Below are positions 34,312 through 51,300 of a stretch of DNA of 64,000 nt, in pieces; position 1 is the stretch's first letter, and every line of letters begins with the position of its first letter. Source of the stretch: Persicaria tinctoria (lineage: Eukaryota > Streptophyta > Magnoliopsida > Caryophyllales > Polygonaceae). The DNA lies in contig JBANSL010000014.1 of the NCBI GenBank assembly GCA_037127255.1, positions 72,585,646-72,649,645 of the forward strand. Reading direction: 5' to 3'. Below the pieces are notes generated by a model. It ran no database searches. It was given only the letters and a program-made list of their open reading frames with translations, and had not been told where the DNA came from. The position numbers and the translations under genes were made by a program.

Positions 34312-34711
34312 GCCTAATGTAATCTAGATGCATATGTACTAGGGGTTATGGATACATGGATGGTTAGGCTAGAATCTAGGACCGGATCTAAGGTGGCTCG
34401 CTCAAGTATTGGTCAAGTGGAAGAGACCCCGACTAAACCCAAGGGCTCCATGGCGCCAAGCTCACTCCAGGGTGGTTCAAGGCCTAAAGCATAAGCTTAA
34501 GACGTCGGCCCATTTCTGTAGCTACGGCCCAACTCTCTGCTCTCTCGGCCCATCCTTTTCTGAAGGCTTCCAACGGCTCGCTAAAGCCTGTGACCTTGCT
34601 TGATTGAAACGATGCATTTCGTTTAGTTAGTGCTCGGGTATAAAGCCGAAGCCTCCAGAAACCCTAACGGGTTGAGAGCTTCATTTTCATCGCTAGTTGT
34701 TGGAAGCCTTC

Positions 34712-34852
<141 letters not shown>

Positions 34853-35712
34853 CTAGAGGTGATTCGGGCGATCCAGCGACGCTAGCCGTTCCACACTCCG
34901 ACGAGCTTGATTCTCAAGCTCTTGATGTGATCCAAGGAGTTCGTGGTCGACTTAGGAAGGAGACGCTGCTTGGTGCTCAACCTCGGCTCTTCATCAGCTT
35001 CTGTTCACCTTCGTCTTCCAGATGGAGTGAAGGGAGTATCTGTTCCTTTTTCGTGTTTCTCCTTGATTACATGTTGCTTGAGACGCTAGATCTAGGGTTA
35101 CTTTCTAGTTTATCCATCATATGTATCCATGACCTGTATTCGATCATACTTAGTGGATTCATGGGTTTGAGTCTCTCCCTCTTGAGGCTCCGCAGAGTAG
35201 GGTAACCGAACTGCGTCATCAATTCTCGTGTTCTCTCTTGCTTTCGTTTATCTATGCTTAACTCTCCATTATTTCTGTTCTAGGGTTTAGATCCGAAATC
35301 TGGTTTTCACATACCTTATAGTCCCTGCCTAGCCCCGCCTAGGTGGGTGATTATTTAGATTATAGGAGAGTGATTAGTCAGCTTATATTTTTTTTATCCC
35401 CCGAGTCGGGATGCATTTACTTTTTATTCAAGCATATGGTTTGGGATTTTAGGAGGTTTAAAGTTATCAGTCGGACGAGCGATTTTAGCATACCAAATTT
35501 GGGTTTATTAGTGATATTATAGATATTACTACATTATATAAATTATTGACATGTTGTATCCATTGAAATATATGGAAATAATCAAGTTTAGTCTAAGTCC
35601 GCATAGGCACCGCATACGCCCGCCTAACCGCCTAGGCACTAAGCGGTCACCCACCGCCTAGTGGCCGCCTAGTGCCTTTTAGAACACTTATATATATATA
35701 TATATATATATA

Positions 35713-35806
35713 TCGAGCGAAGATTGATATTTTTTGTATGAAAAATAAGATAGGACACACACGAGCGAAGATTGATATTTTTTTGTATGAAAAATAAGAT
35801 AGGATA
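35713..35806. repeat. 42-bp tandem repeat, two copies
   Basis: CGAGCGAAGATTGATATTTT followed by TTGTATGAAAAATAAGATAG is present twice, at 35713-35755 and 35762-35806, with one extra T in the second. It follows the (TA)n tract at the right edge of the TIR element. Confidence 0.75.
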
Positions 35807-36051
35807 GATAATTATTAGAGGAGTATAGGGAATATATGATTACTCCTTATTCAAATGAGATATTGAAATGAGGGAAATAAAATCAATTTTATATGATTTT
35901 TTTTTTAGCAATTTCATTTTATTTTCCTTTTATCTTTGCAAAATTTAAATCAAACGAGAGATTAATATATTTCACAAACCACAATCACACTTTTATTAAA
36001 TGGATGAAAAGGTGCATATAGATTTATAATACAAAAGGAAAATATATGTTG

Positions 36052-36087
<36 letters not shown>

Positions 36088-36285
36088 CAAAGAGCCGACG
36101 CCAAACACCACCAAGCAGTGATACTGCTGGCCAGCGGTACATCAAGAATCCATGTGAACAGTGAAGACGAACCTCCAAGAAATTTTTTTTTTTTTTTTTA
36201 ATATATACAACTTATTTGATATGTTGCAATATATGCAACTTATTTGATATACATATATAGGGTGAATTAAGCCCTTTCTTAATTA

Positions 36286-37878
36286 TTACTCTTTCAGTAA
36301 GTTTTCAAGTGCCTTTGAAAACCTGTCCATGGCGTCCTTGGGGAAGTACACCGGCACCACCTTAACTTCCTCTCCATTCTCATCCCTAATCGGCATAATA
36401 TAGCTCATAAGACGAGGTGTGTTACTATTGTTCGCCGGGCCGATATACAGGGGCTTCCCCCACCCGAAATCGAGCTGATACGCCGATGGCCCGATTTGCG
36501 ACAAATCGGAGATAACGTACGTCGTAGCATCAATGGGAAAGCGACTACCTCTCAAAATCCCAGGATTGATCAATGATCTCTTGTACTCATCGATTACGGT
36601 GCCTTTGGCCGTCTTCACGAGCTCCATGATGTAGCCGAGGTTGGTGTCGTTACAAATCTTGCCAGCCGGGGAGACCGCCGTCGCACAAGTGATTGCGTTA
36701 CCATAAAATCCGTCGGGGAGCGGAGGGATAAACTTGCGACGGGCGCTGACGACGAATGCCAAGTGCACTTCTTCCTCCGGCTTGTATTGAAAGCCGACAG
36801 TTCGGCAGTGCCAGAGGGCGGACGCTATTAGCTCGAACGTCGTGCAGGGTTGGAGTTGCGGCGGGATGCGGGCACGGAGGGCGGCGACGTCTCGAGCGCT
36901 GAATGAGAAGTTGCGGTGGACAATTTCGTCGCCAGCGGCGTATGATATAGAGGCATAGTCGGGGATTTTGGGAGTCACGTGACAAGGGTCAGGTGAGGTG
37001 AGGAGGTCGCGTTGCCAGACAGGGATGATGGAAGGGGCTGAGGCGCCACGAGCTAACTCGGTCATGGCGGTTAGGAATTTGATTACACCTTCTCCGTCGC
37101 TAAGTAGGTGGTTGAAGCTAAAGGCAAGTATGAATCCTCCGCACAATAAACGCGTAACCTAGTAATTAGGACATGTACCACAAGTGACCTAGCTAGTTAA
37201 GACATACATAGCTATATTTATAATCATCAAATAAATATACATTAGGATTTAGGTATATAAATCTAAATCAAAATCTATATAGCATTTTAGAGTTTTCTTT
37301 CTCAATAAAGTATATTTATCTTGTAAATATATATTGATATCTAAGTAAACAGTTGTATGTAATCGTATGACTACAACTGTAATGTGTATAAATAACGGGT
37401 AGGACATTACCTGCATGGTGAGCATAGGACACCCAATAGGACACCCAATAACTTTCATAGTGTCGGAGTAGAGGAGTTTGTCAAAGTAAGGGAAGGGTGG
37501 CAGCAACGGCGGCTTTCCAAGTTCTTCAAGACTAATGTCTGCGTCCGCCTCTCCAAACACCACCCCCTGGGCGGAGCAATCCACCGCCAACTTTTGGGTC
37601 TGGTTGTCATCGCGATACCTCACCCTACCCGCCCATGGATAGTAATACACCAATGCATCTGCCAACGCTTTCTTGATCACCTTGGCAGGATCTGTGTCTT
37701 TCATGGATGGCTCCGCGGGATAAAATGTGATGATCGATAGTATCTCCCACACCATGGTTTGCTCGTCGATATCGGAGAGGAGCTTGAGCTCGTTGGGCGT
37801 AGGTTGGGATGGGAACACTAGCTCTGGCTCACTCCTCCTCACATTGAAGGGTGGTGGAGTTTGGTTGGATTGAACCAT
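36286..37878 (-). CDS. BAHD1: BAHD acyltransferase, benzyl alcohol benzoyltransferase-like
   Basis: Two exons, 37411-37878 and 36286-37158, separated by a 252-bp phase-0 intron, join to 1,341 nt (446 residues), normal for the family. The start is ATG 37878. The N-terminus has VRRSEPELVFPSQPTPNE and LSDIDEQ, typical of the clade with benzyl alcohol benzoyltransferase and hexenol acetyltransferase. HLLSD at residues 173-177 is the catalytic HxxxD, and DFGWG at 386-390 is the structural motif. The enzyme should move an acyl group from CoA to an alcohol or amine in the cytosol. The substrate cannot be read from sequence. A 12-nt tandem duplication near 37429-37452 adds GCPI just before the intron, absent from BAHD2. 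The gene and about 160 bp of promoter are duplicated in BAHD2. Confidence 0.9.
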
Positions 37879-37942
37879 GTTTAGGTAATTTTATTTGCTC
37901 TTTTTCCCACAAAGATGTATCAAATTTTGTGACCAATTGCGA

Positions 37943-37953
37943 CTTATATAATG
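37943..37953 (-). promoter_or_regulatory. TATA box of BAHD1
   Basis: ATTATATAAGT on minus lies about 65-75 bp before ATG 37878. The same box and its surroundings are kept upstream of BAHD2 at about 49403-49413. Similarity between the two promoters ends at about 38050/49503. Confidence 0.6.
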
Positions 37954-38329
37954 AGCGTAATGCCTTCCCCATTATTTTATTTTTTAATTTTCGGAATATT
38001 TTTTAATGTTTATTTATGAATTATTGCAGACGAACATGTAGCGATTCCCTTAAACTGGTTCTTTGCAAATTTTTCTGTGTTAAATCTCTTTTTTTTTCTT
38101 AAAACAATTAGTGTTCTTTTGGCTTATGGCCTTTTTTTCTGCTGCAAATTCTGGAATCATATGTGTGGCTAAATTGGTCTTTACTGCGAGCGGTTTTGCA
38201 AAGTTCCTCTATTTTTGGGTTTATGTAAACCGGTTGCTTGTTATTGCTATGCTTTGTATTTAATGACCTATTTAATGTATTTCATTTATGTGAGTAAAAC
38301 TTATTTGAACCCATTCACCCACTGTAATA

Positions 38330-38829
38330 TACTACATCCTATCCAAAATACAGGTCGTTTGACTTTTCAACACGTATTTTAAGAAGGTAAAAACTATATA
38401 CTCCATCCGTCCTAAAATACATGGTCTTTTAGCATTTTGCACAAGTTTTAATAAAACACTTTACTTTTAAAAAAACATCATCATTGCACTAATTTTTTCA
38501 TAAATTTTATTATTTTTTAACACTCACTACACATTTTAACTAATCAAATTATTTTAAAAAGTCAACAACACACAAACCAATACAAATCATTACAACTTTT
38601 TACCTAGAAAACCTAAAAGACCATCTATTGTTGGACAAAAATTTACCTCTAAAAACTCATGTATTGTTGGACGGAGGGAGTAATATATTAAATTTTTTAT
38701 TATTATTTTTTTACAATTTAATATTTATTATCAACAAGTATTAAGTTGTAAAAAAATTATTTAAAAAAGAAGATATTTTATATACGTGTTAAAAAGCCAA
38801 ACGACGTGTATTTTGGATCATAGGGAGTA
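38330..38829. mobile_element. Stowaway MITE, outer copy of a nested pair
   Basis: The element is 38332-38827. Ends are CTACATCCTATCCAAAATAC and, inverted, CTCCCTATGATCCAAAATAC, flanked by TA. The second inverted words GACTTTTCAACACG/CGTGTTAAAAAGCC support one hairpin. A second Stowaway is inserted in it. Confidence 0.7.
38399..38682. mobile_element. Stowaway MITE, inner copy
   Basis: The element is 38401-38680. Ends are CTCCATCCGTCC and, inverted, CTCCCTCCGTCC, the canonical Stowaway terminus, with TA flanks at 38399-38400 and 38681-38682. It is nested in the outer MITE and so is younger. Confidence 0.8.
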
Positions 38830-38929
38830 ATATTGTAACTTGGTAGGTACAAAAATAAATCCTAATAGATTATTATATTTGTTCTGGTGGGGAAGCTAGC
38901 TATGCGGCTATGCCTTGATGATTAGGGCA

Positions 38930-39125
38930 TCCTCATTGGTGGGACTCTAGGCCCTTAAAGGCTGCCACCTATGCAAAAAATAAAAAGGAAAAAAAGGAAA
39001 TGGTGCCCGAGAGATTGGGCTAGCCTGCAAAAACCCGCAAATCGGCCCTCACGTGCCATATTGAGAGATTGAGCTAGCCTGCAACAACCCGCAAATTGGC
39101 CCTCACGGCCGGGTCGCACATCTTC
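38930..39125. repeat. MITE-like terminus and 50-bp direct duplication
   Basis: GGGCATCCTCATTGGTGG at 38927-38945 resembles the ends of Harbinger-type MITEs, but no partner end is seen. Then GAGATTGGGCTAGCCTGCAA with AACCCGCAAATCGGCCCTCA occurs twice (39010-39055 and 39063-39108). Confidence 0.4.
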
Positions 39126-39409
39126 ACCCGAGCGTCGAAGGATGGGATGCTCCGTTTCAAGCTCAGATTGAGAGATTCCGAGTCTTAGTGTCGAGTCCGA
39201 TCGCCCTTTATTATTTTCCTAGATTTTATTCCACCAGTTTATTAAATTTATGGATGTAAACTTTTTTTTTCCGTCCCTTATAACATTATTCCCATATTAT
39301 CCGAATGAAAATCTTAACAATTATTGGTTTCCATTTAATTAGACCCTAAATACTTCAACTCCACTAGCTAAACACTTTAATTTTTGCAATTAACAATACA
39401 AACCCTCGG

Positions 39410-39446
39410 AAAACCTAAACCCTAAACCCTAAACGTGAAACCCTAA
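39410..39446. repeat. Short interstitial telomere-like repeat
   Basis: AAACCTAAACCCTAAACCCTAA with one degenerate further unit gives about four units of the plant telomere repeat CCCTAAA. Such stretches also act as telo-box promoter elements, but no gene start is evident. Confidence 0.6.
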
Positions 39447-39455
39447 CTAGGATTC

Positions 39456-39576
39456 GCACGTCCTTAAGGACGTGCATGCACGTGGTTAAGGACGTGCAAG
39501 GGGTCTGCTAGTGGACGTGCACAGTCCCAGACTTGCACGTCCTTGAGAACGTGCATGCACGTCCTTAAGGACGTGC
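39456..39576. repeat. Pair of perfect 20-bp palindromes in a hairpin cluster
   Basis: GCACGTCCTTAAGGACGTGC is a perfect palindrome at 39456-39475 and 39557-39576. Between them lie partial copies (GCACGTGGTTAAGGACGTGC, GGACGTGCACAGTCC, GCACGTCCTTGAGAACGTGC). The whole 120 bp can fold into stacked hairpins. Confidence 0.85.
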
Positions 39577-40009
39577 AAATCCTTAATTCGGATTTGCGGT
39601 GTATAGATAAGGATTTGTAGCAAATTAATGTATGGGGTTTAATATTTTTTTCATTAAATATATATGATTCAAAAATAAAATCTTATCATTATATATAATG
39701 ATCAACTAATATAATCAATCTTGACGACTAAAGCTAAAATAACTAAAGGTGAACTGATAGATTTTGTAATGATTTAAAATATGAAGCTGAATATTTTATA
39801 TTAAAAATAATCAAGGTAAAATAATTTTAATTGCAATAAAAAAATGATAGGTTTTATAACTAATTAAAAAAATATTGTTTAATATTTAATCATCAAAGTG
39901 GACACATAGGATGACATGTGTGTAAATAGATTGGGTCGTTGTATAAGTTGTTAAAATATTTATAACATCACATAAAATCTAATGGAAGGCTCTCCCCTCT
40001 CTCCTCCAT

Positions 40010-40920
40010 TCTAGAGTGAGAGAGTTGGCAACCACATCAGAGTCAATAAATCCCTCTTCGGAGTCAATAAATCCGTCCGATCTTTCCAAGCCTTATCGTT
40101 TGATTGGAACCCTCGTTCGGAGTCAATAAATCCCTCTTCGGAGGTCAAAAACCCCTCTTCGGAGTCGAGGTTGAAAAATCGTCTCCCCCCTCCTCCCTTT
40201 GGTTGGAGACTGAGAATCACCGTGGCATGTTGTCCGGCCCAATCTCCTGGGTGTCTGCTTGCCCGGATTGAGTATCCCTGGCTCGATTTGATTAATTTCT
40301 TCGATCGAGCCCCTAACTCCCCATCTGCTCTGATCTCTTTCGATCATCTTCAATGGAGTTTCTCCCTGTGTTGTACTAGGGAGAGCATCTTCGGTAAATC
40401 CAAATTTCAATATTTAGTTGTCAAACAAATAAAGAAATTGATTTGGGGCTTTTGACACTTTTGCTTCTTGCTCCCGATTTCAGTAGATCCATGGCCGCTT
40501 GTCCCTCCGAATCCTATATTCCAAACCTCCGGCAAGTGCGCTCAATGGTGGTGCCTTGTTTCCAGTCCCCCTTCATCCCAACAAACCCCGTCCCATTTGG
40601 GGCTTCTGCCCTTCGGCCCGTGAATCAGTCGTGGAGGGTTGCGGTGTTGCTGGCCGATGGCGGGTGGACCACCTCTCCCTTCCTCGCTATATCTCTCAGC
40701 ACCTTCTTTGTCATCCCAGAATCGGCGGCGCCTCCTGGGTGGTGGTCGATGGTTGCTACACCAAGTTCTTTGTTCACTGTCGTGCCCGACGCTGACCTTT
40801 GTCTCCAGATTCCGGTCACCACGTCTAGTGATGTATAGCAATTGGCTAGGCCGGTCAATTGCTAAACTAAAAACACGATCTTGCTTAAGCTCCTTGATTC
40901 TCGTTCCTTGATGCCGAATT
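40010..40920. other. Repeat-led, gene-like but unassigned segment
   Basis: 40040-40165 repeats CGGAGTCAATAAATCCCTCT four times with changes. 40166-40840 is GC-richer, with frames open on both strands (for example 40443-40838 on +). I recognise no domain. It may be the leader of a retroelement or a captured gene piece. Confidence 0.3.
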
Positions 40921-41565
40921 TGTAACGAGTAGACTACGTAAATCGCTAATTAATTAACTAATGTTAACTAATTAACAGTTGATTTAGACTTGTAACCGAT
41001 TGGATTCTTCCTCACCGATGGTCTCGCAATTAACGTGTATCAACAATGGCGGCTGCACTACTACCAGCTCCCATTGCCGTTTGAACTTGCCGATCGGAAA
41101 TAATTGGCAACCAAAGTCAACAATTGCGGCTGGAGAACTTGCGAAACGAACTCACATAAGTTCTAAACTAATTGATTTTGGTACGAAAGAAACGAAAGTA
41201 TAAGAACGTGAACTTGAAGGCAAGTAAAGGTTTTGGATTGATAATCGAGAACCCTTTAATCCTATAAAGGGGTTTCTCAATTCTATTCAATCTCCTTTAA
41301 TTCAATAGAACTAGAATGTTTAAATAGAAAACCTAAGAACCAATTCTACCGTGCAAGATAGAATTTAGGTTGATAAAGATATAATTTTAATCCTAAAGAT
41401 AAATAAACCTAGAAGATAAAACTTTAATCTAAAATCCTAACCATCTTATTTAATCTAACTAAGAAATACTAAAAATAAGCAATTCTATAATTAGACTCCA
41501 ACTAACATAGGAGTTACTAAAAATAGAATATATATATAAAAAAAGAAATATAAATAATAAAATAA
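40921..41565. other. AT-rich stretch, possible LTR or UTR remnant
   Basis: It contains the words AACCCTTTAATCCTATAAAGGG and TTAATTCAATAGAACTAG. It resembles non-coding retroelement sequence on minus next to the pol-like tail at 41566. No ends are seen. Confidence 0.25.
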
Positions 41566-41690
41566 TTAACGCCGTTTCTTTAACGACTCCCAAGGTGGAG
41601 CCTTCTTCTTTCGCTTGAGGATGACATCATTCTCCTCTATTTGAAATCGACTCGTCCTCGAGTCGTCGCCTGGGTCAAGATCGTTGTTTG
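41566..41690 (-). pseudogene. Possible Gypsy polyprotein C-terminal tail
   Basis: On minus an open stretch reads DDSRTSRFQIEENDVILKRK and ends PPWESLKKRR before TAA (41566-41568). Acidic then basic tails beginning DSRTS are common at the C-terminus of plant Gypsy polyproteins. Upstream integrase or RT is absent, so this is a remnant at best. Confidence 0.3.
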
Positions 41691-42094
41691 ACCCACAGAA
41701 GGCCATCTTGACCTGCATCATCTAGGCTCTGTAGGTCTGGCTCGCCCGGCTCGGCGTTGCCGTGCTCTTCTCCGACATCTTCGACATCCGCTGGAGAAGT
41801 TCTACCCTACTCCGTCCAGCCGCCGGCATATCTAATTCATCCCCTTCCCCGTCACAATCGGCGCCGCTTCAGCCTCGCCTAGATCTGCCCTCCTCGTCCC
41901 CGTCGGTGCTCGGTCTATTCGTTGGGCAGCGACAACGATTGCAGCGTGGTGTGTGTGGGCCCTTCTGGCGCTCGGATGCAAGTCCTTAGCGTGCAAGGTT
42001 GAGTTTCAGCCTTGCACGCCACGTTCAACAAAAAAAAAACTAAATAATTTATATATATAAATATATTCTTATATATATATATATATATATATAA

Positions 42095-42133
<39 letters not shown>

Positions 42134-42135
<2 letters not shown>

Positions 42136-42574
42136 GGGTAACTTGTGCACAAGGCTTAGGATGTGCATTGTGCACAAAATATTATTCGGTGAAATGTGAA
42201 ACATTATTCAGTGAAATTTGAAGCATTATTCGGTGAAATGTGAGTATTGTTTAGGGGAATGTGAAACATTATTTGGTGAAATTTGAGGCATTCCATATAA
42301 ATTGTAACTATTGTTTAGAGAATTGAGGTTTCTTTTATTTGAAATGGATAAATAAAAAAACTAAACATTATTCGGTAGAATGTTATAAATTATTCAATGG
42401 AATTGGGACGTTTTCATCTGAACTGAACGGAAAAAAAAAACATAACAGTATTCGATAGAATATTTCACATTTCACCGAATAATGCTTAAAATTTCACCGA
42501 ATAATGTTTCACATTTCACCGAATAATATTTGTGCATAATGCACACCCTAAGGGGTGTGCACTCTGGAATCACT

Positions 42575-42577
<3 letters not shown>
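42134..42577. mobile_element. (TA)n-bordered TIR element E1, 444 bp
   Basis: It starts at the end of a (TA)n tract (42066-42133) and ends at another (42578-42636). The left arm ACTTGTGCACAAGG...GTGCATTGTGCACAAAATATTATTCGGTGAAATG is mirrored at the right (inverted: AGAGTGCACACCCCTTAGG...GTGCATTATGCACAAATATTATTCGGTG). Subterminal ATTATTCGGTGAAAT words repeat on both sides. No coding sequence. Confidence 0.7.
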
Positions 42578-42637
<60 letters not shown>

Positions 42638-42641
<4 letters not shown>

Positions 42642-43740
42642 GGTTCATGGGTACTCATCCCTTATTGTGTAACATGAGAACACATCTGGACCGTTGATTG
42701 AATGAAATGGAAGGCTGAGATTAATAGGCAATTTTGGCTTTTTTAAATTAAAAAACAGTGGGACCCACGTCGTTTTTTTGCCCACTTGCTGAATGGAGGC
42801 GTGTGTGGTGCACTCTCTTCAAATTATTCGACAGTATATCTAGATTATTCGATCGTATCGTCTGATTATGCAATGGTATCGACAGATTATGCGATGGTAT
42901 ATGATTTTTTTTTGTTAATCTTTCTAAATGGTTGATTATTCGGTCGTCTATGAATGATTATTTGGTGATATATAGATGATTATTCACCCGTATATGAGTG
43001 ATTATCGCTTGATTATTCGATGGTATCGGTCGGTTATTTGATGGTATCGACGGATTATTCGATGATATCGCTTTATTATTCGATAGTATTACTTGATCAT
43101 TGACATCTTTAAATTCACCCATAAACAAATCCCACCAAATTATCCTATATACATATGAATAAAGTTATACATACAAACGAATAAACCTAAATTACAATAT
43201 CATTGAAATCTCTTTATTCACCACCACCACAATCAAAATAATCGATGCATAAAGGACACAAATTTGATCAAATCAGAACAATCAACGAAACAACATATAA
43301 CTGCAATTGCAATTCAAATACATAATATATACCAACAATGAAATAAGAACAGCAACTGATACGGGATCGGAACAAACCGGTTTAATTTGCAAACTCAATT
43401 TTAATGGGGTTCCCCTTAATCACAAATCCCTAGAGATCAGCCTTGGCAAGCAAAGTTCCTTGAAGAGCAAGCTGGTGAATCCATGGCGGCCTGCCACCGA
43501 TCGACATCCTCCAATTTGGTGAATCCATAACAAATACACAAATTTCGACCCTAAAAAATCAAACATCGACAAAAAAAACCTCAAATTTGTGGACCCAAAT
43601 CAACAAACTTACCTATTGATGGAACGAAATCGTCGGAGTACGAGATCGAGAAAAGGGTTTTTTCACTAGAGATTTTGGCATTTTCATCTCTATTTTAGAG
43701 ATTTTTTTACCAATTGATGGAACAAACTTACCCAAATCAA
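42638..43740. mobile_element. (TA)n-bordered TIR element E4, right end missing
   Basis: It begins GGGTGGTTCATGGGTACTCA right after (TA)n, with GGACCGTTGATTGAATG, which is the inner TIR word shared with E2 and E3. The interior repeats GATTATTCGATGGTATCG and variants (42830-43100). Its right TIR is not found. Similarity to the BAHD flank begins at about 43740, so the element is truncated or its boundary is estimated. Confidence 0.5.
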
Positions 43741-43879
43741 CATTGACACCGCTGAACAGCGGTACATCAAGAGTCCTTACGAACAATAAAGAGGAACCTC
43801 CCGGAAAACTTCCTATTTTGTAATATATGCAACTTATTTGATATACATATATAGGGTGAATTAAGCCCTTTTTTAATTA

Positions 43880-49337
<5,458 letters not shown>

Positions 49338-49689
49338 GTTTAGCTAATTTTATTTGCTCTTTTCCCCACAAAGATGTATAAAATTTTGTGACCAATTGCG
49401 ACTTATATAATGTGCGTAATGCCTTCCCTATTATTTTATTTTTTAATTTTCGGAATATTTTTTAATGTTTATTTATGAGTTATTACAGACGAACATGTAG
49501 CGAAGATGCACGGAATCAGGAATGAAAATCGGGGTAGGCTAAAATCGTGTTTCTTCTTCCCAAACCAATTCAATCCACCACCTTTGTCGACAGTCCCGTT
49601 TTCTTCTCTTTCCCATCCTTCTCCCCAACTAATCGAGATCCACCACACAATCTCTTCCCTGGGAATGGAATTCGGATTGACGAGGATCG

Positions 49690-49956
49690 TTTCGGTTCCA
49701 TAAGAGCTGTTAGCAATGGATCAGTCAAATCCGGTATGACATTGTACGAGCTTTTGAGTGTGCCGGAGACCGGGACTTTCAAAGTCCCGATCTCCGATAT
49801 GACGTTGTACGCCTCCGGCAAAGTCCGACTTTGCCGAAGGCGTACAAGCAGTTGGCTCGGAAGTACCACCCCGACGTATCACCGCCGGAGCGGGTTGCAA
49901 AGTACACGCCAGACCTTTTGCCGTGTGTAAAAGAAATTGGGGGCTATTTTGCTTAG
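49690..49956 (+). pseudogene. Chloroplast DnaJ (J20-like) J-domain fragment, frameshifted
   Basis: One frame reads MTLYELLSVPETGTFK (about 49737-49785). After an insertion that repeats the surrounding words (ISDMTLYASGK), another frame continues KAYKQLARKYHPDVSPPERV (49837 onward) with the HPD motif that stimulates Hsp70 ATPase, and stops at 49954-49956. The order LYELL...PETGT...KAYKQLARKYHPDVSPP matches small plastid J proteins. The middle helix is broken by a frameshift, and the C-terminal part of the J domain is replaced. Sequence from about 49540 may be the transit-peptide region. It is a pseudogene next to the BAHD2 promoter. Confidence 0.6.
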
Positions 49957-50794
49957 GTGGCATATGTGGCATTTATGGTAATTTAGGAGTATTTGAGTAG
50001 GTAAGTCAGTGCACCGTAGGTGTTTCCTCTTCAAAACCTACGGTTAGGTGTGAATTTGAACCAATTTGATGATTTCATGTCCATTAACAGAACTATACAA
50101 AGTATCACATTCGAATGGATCAATTGTCATCTAATATATCTAATATATTAATAGATAAGAGGGTAATAGACATTGGCAGTCGCAAGATCCTCTGGAAGGT
50201 GGGGCGAAATTTTCCAGTGTGTACTGAGATATTGACCTTGAATAAATTTCTTTACCTAAGCTACGGTTTTCAACTTAGCAGTGGATTATAGAAAAATGGG
50301 CTTACATTTGCTTTGTTGCTATGATAGTTATTTCTTGTCATTCATTGGAAATTCAGACATTTGTCATATTTAGGAGTGTAACCTTATCGAAATTCAATCA
50401 TGTTAAATTCAAGGATTTTGCATATTAGCTAGGATTGTAAACTCACCAACTTTATAATATCTTTTGGTTCCCAAAGATATGATAGAAATTGTGATTTGAA
50501 TATGTAGGTTACGAAAATACAAATATTGCATAAAGCTTCATAAATTCAATTTACAGACCCCAAATTCAATTCATAAATTTCATTCTCAAAATCACATAAA
50601 CAATAATTAAAGAGAAAATTTGCGCCAAAGGCGCAAATTTTCGGCCAAATTAGCTAAATATATGTAAAAATTGCAAAAGTATACGCCACTAATTTTACCC
50701 TAGCCGCTTACCTCCCCGTTCTTCTTCCCTCTCGCCTCACCTCGTTCTTCTGGAGATTGCATCGCCTCGTTCTTCTGGATCTAGCCTCGCCGGA

Positions 50795-51190
50795 GCTCTC
50801 CATCTCCTTATGGATCGAGATTTAGCATCTCCTCGGCCGATAGCGGACTCTTCAGCGACGAGGAGGAGCGATTCGGAGCGGAAACGGAAACGCTCGTCTC
50901 GAATTCCAACTATTCGAGAAGCTTCTCGACGGATTCCTCAACCGAATTAAGTCCTCACCTCGAGACGATCCGTGAGGGCGCCGCGATCCGGCCGAAGAAG
51001 CACAAGAAGAAGAAAAAGAAGATCAGAGGCGCGAGATCGTCGCGGCAATGGCCGGCGAAGGCGGGCGGCGAGGAGGAAGAGGAGTACGTGCCGGACAGAT
51101 CTGCAGGAGCTGTTGCTTTGCTTCTAGCCTCGCCGGAGATTCCCGATTATTTTCTAGTTCGAGCTTGAATGTCCAGCACAAATCTCATAT
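50795..51190 (+). pseudogene. Captured gene fragment, possibly OVATE family
   Basis: One + frame without stops reads SSPSPYGSRFSISSADSGLF, then TETLVSNSNYSRSFSTDSST, LETIREG, the basic run PKKHKKKKKK, then an acidic GGEEEEEYVP. Serine-rich text around ETLV..RSFSTDSS recalls the N-terminal part of plant OVATE family proteins, but the defining C-terminal OVATE domain is absent. The following 51098-51290 repeats CTGCAGGAGCTGTTGC three times. Assignment is tentative. Confidence 0.3.
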
Positions 51191-51300
51191 CTGCAGGAGC
51201 TGTTGCGTTGCTTCTAGCCTCGCCGGAGAGAGATCTGCAGGAGCTGTTGCGTTGCTGTCTCGATCTTCCTCGAGGCCGCAGTTGAATGTCCAGCCATGTA
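51098..51300. repeat. Triplicated 44-bp unit in the captured segment
   Basis: CTGCAGGAGCTGTTGC followed by TTGCTTCTAGCCTCGCCGGA starts at about 51101, 51191 and 51234 (third copy partial). GAATGTCCAGC also occurs twice. The repetition breaks any original reading frame. Confidence 0.7.

Noticed and set aside
39410..39446. Telomere or former chromosome end
   Set aside because: There are only about four units. Short interstitial tracts are common in plants.
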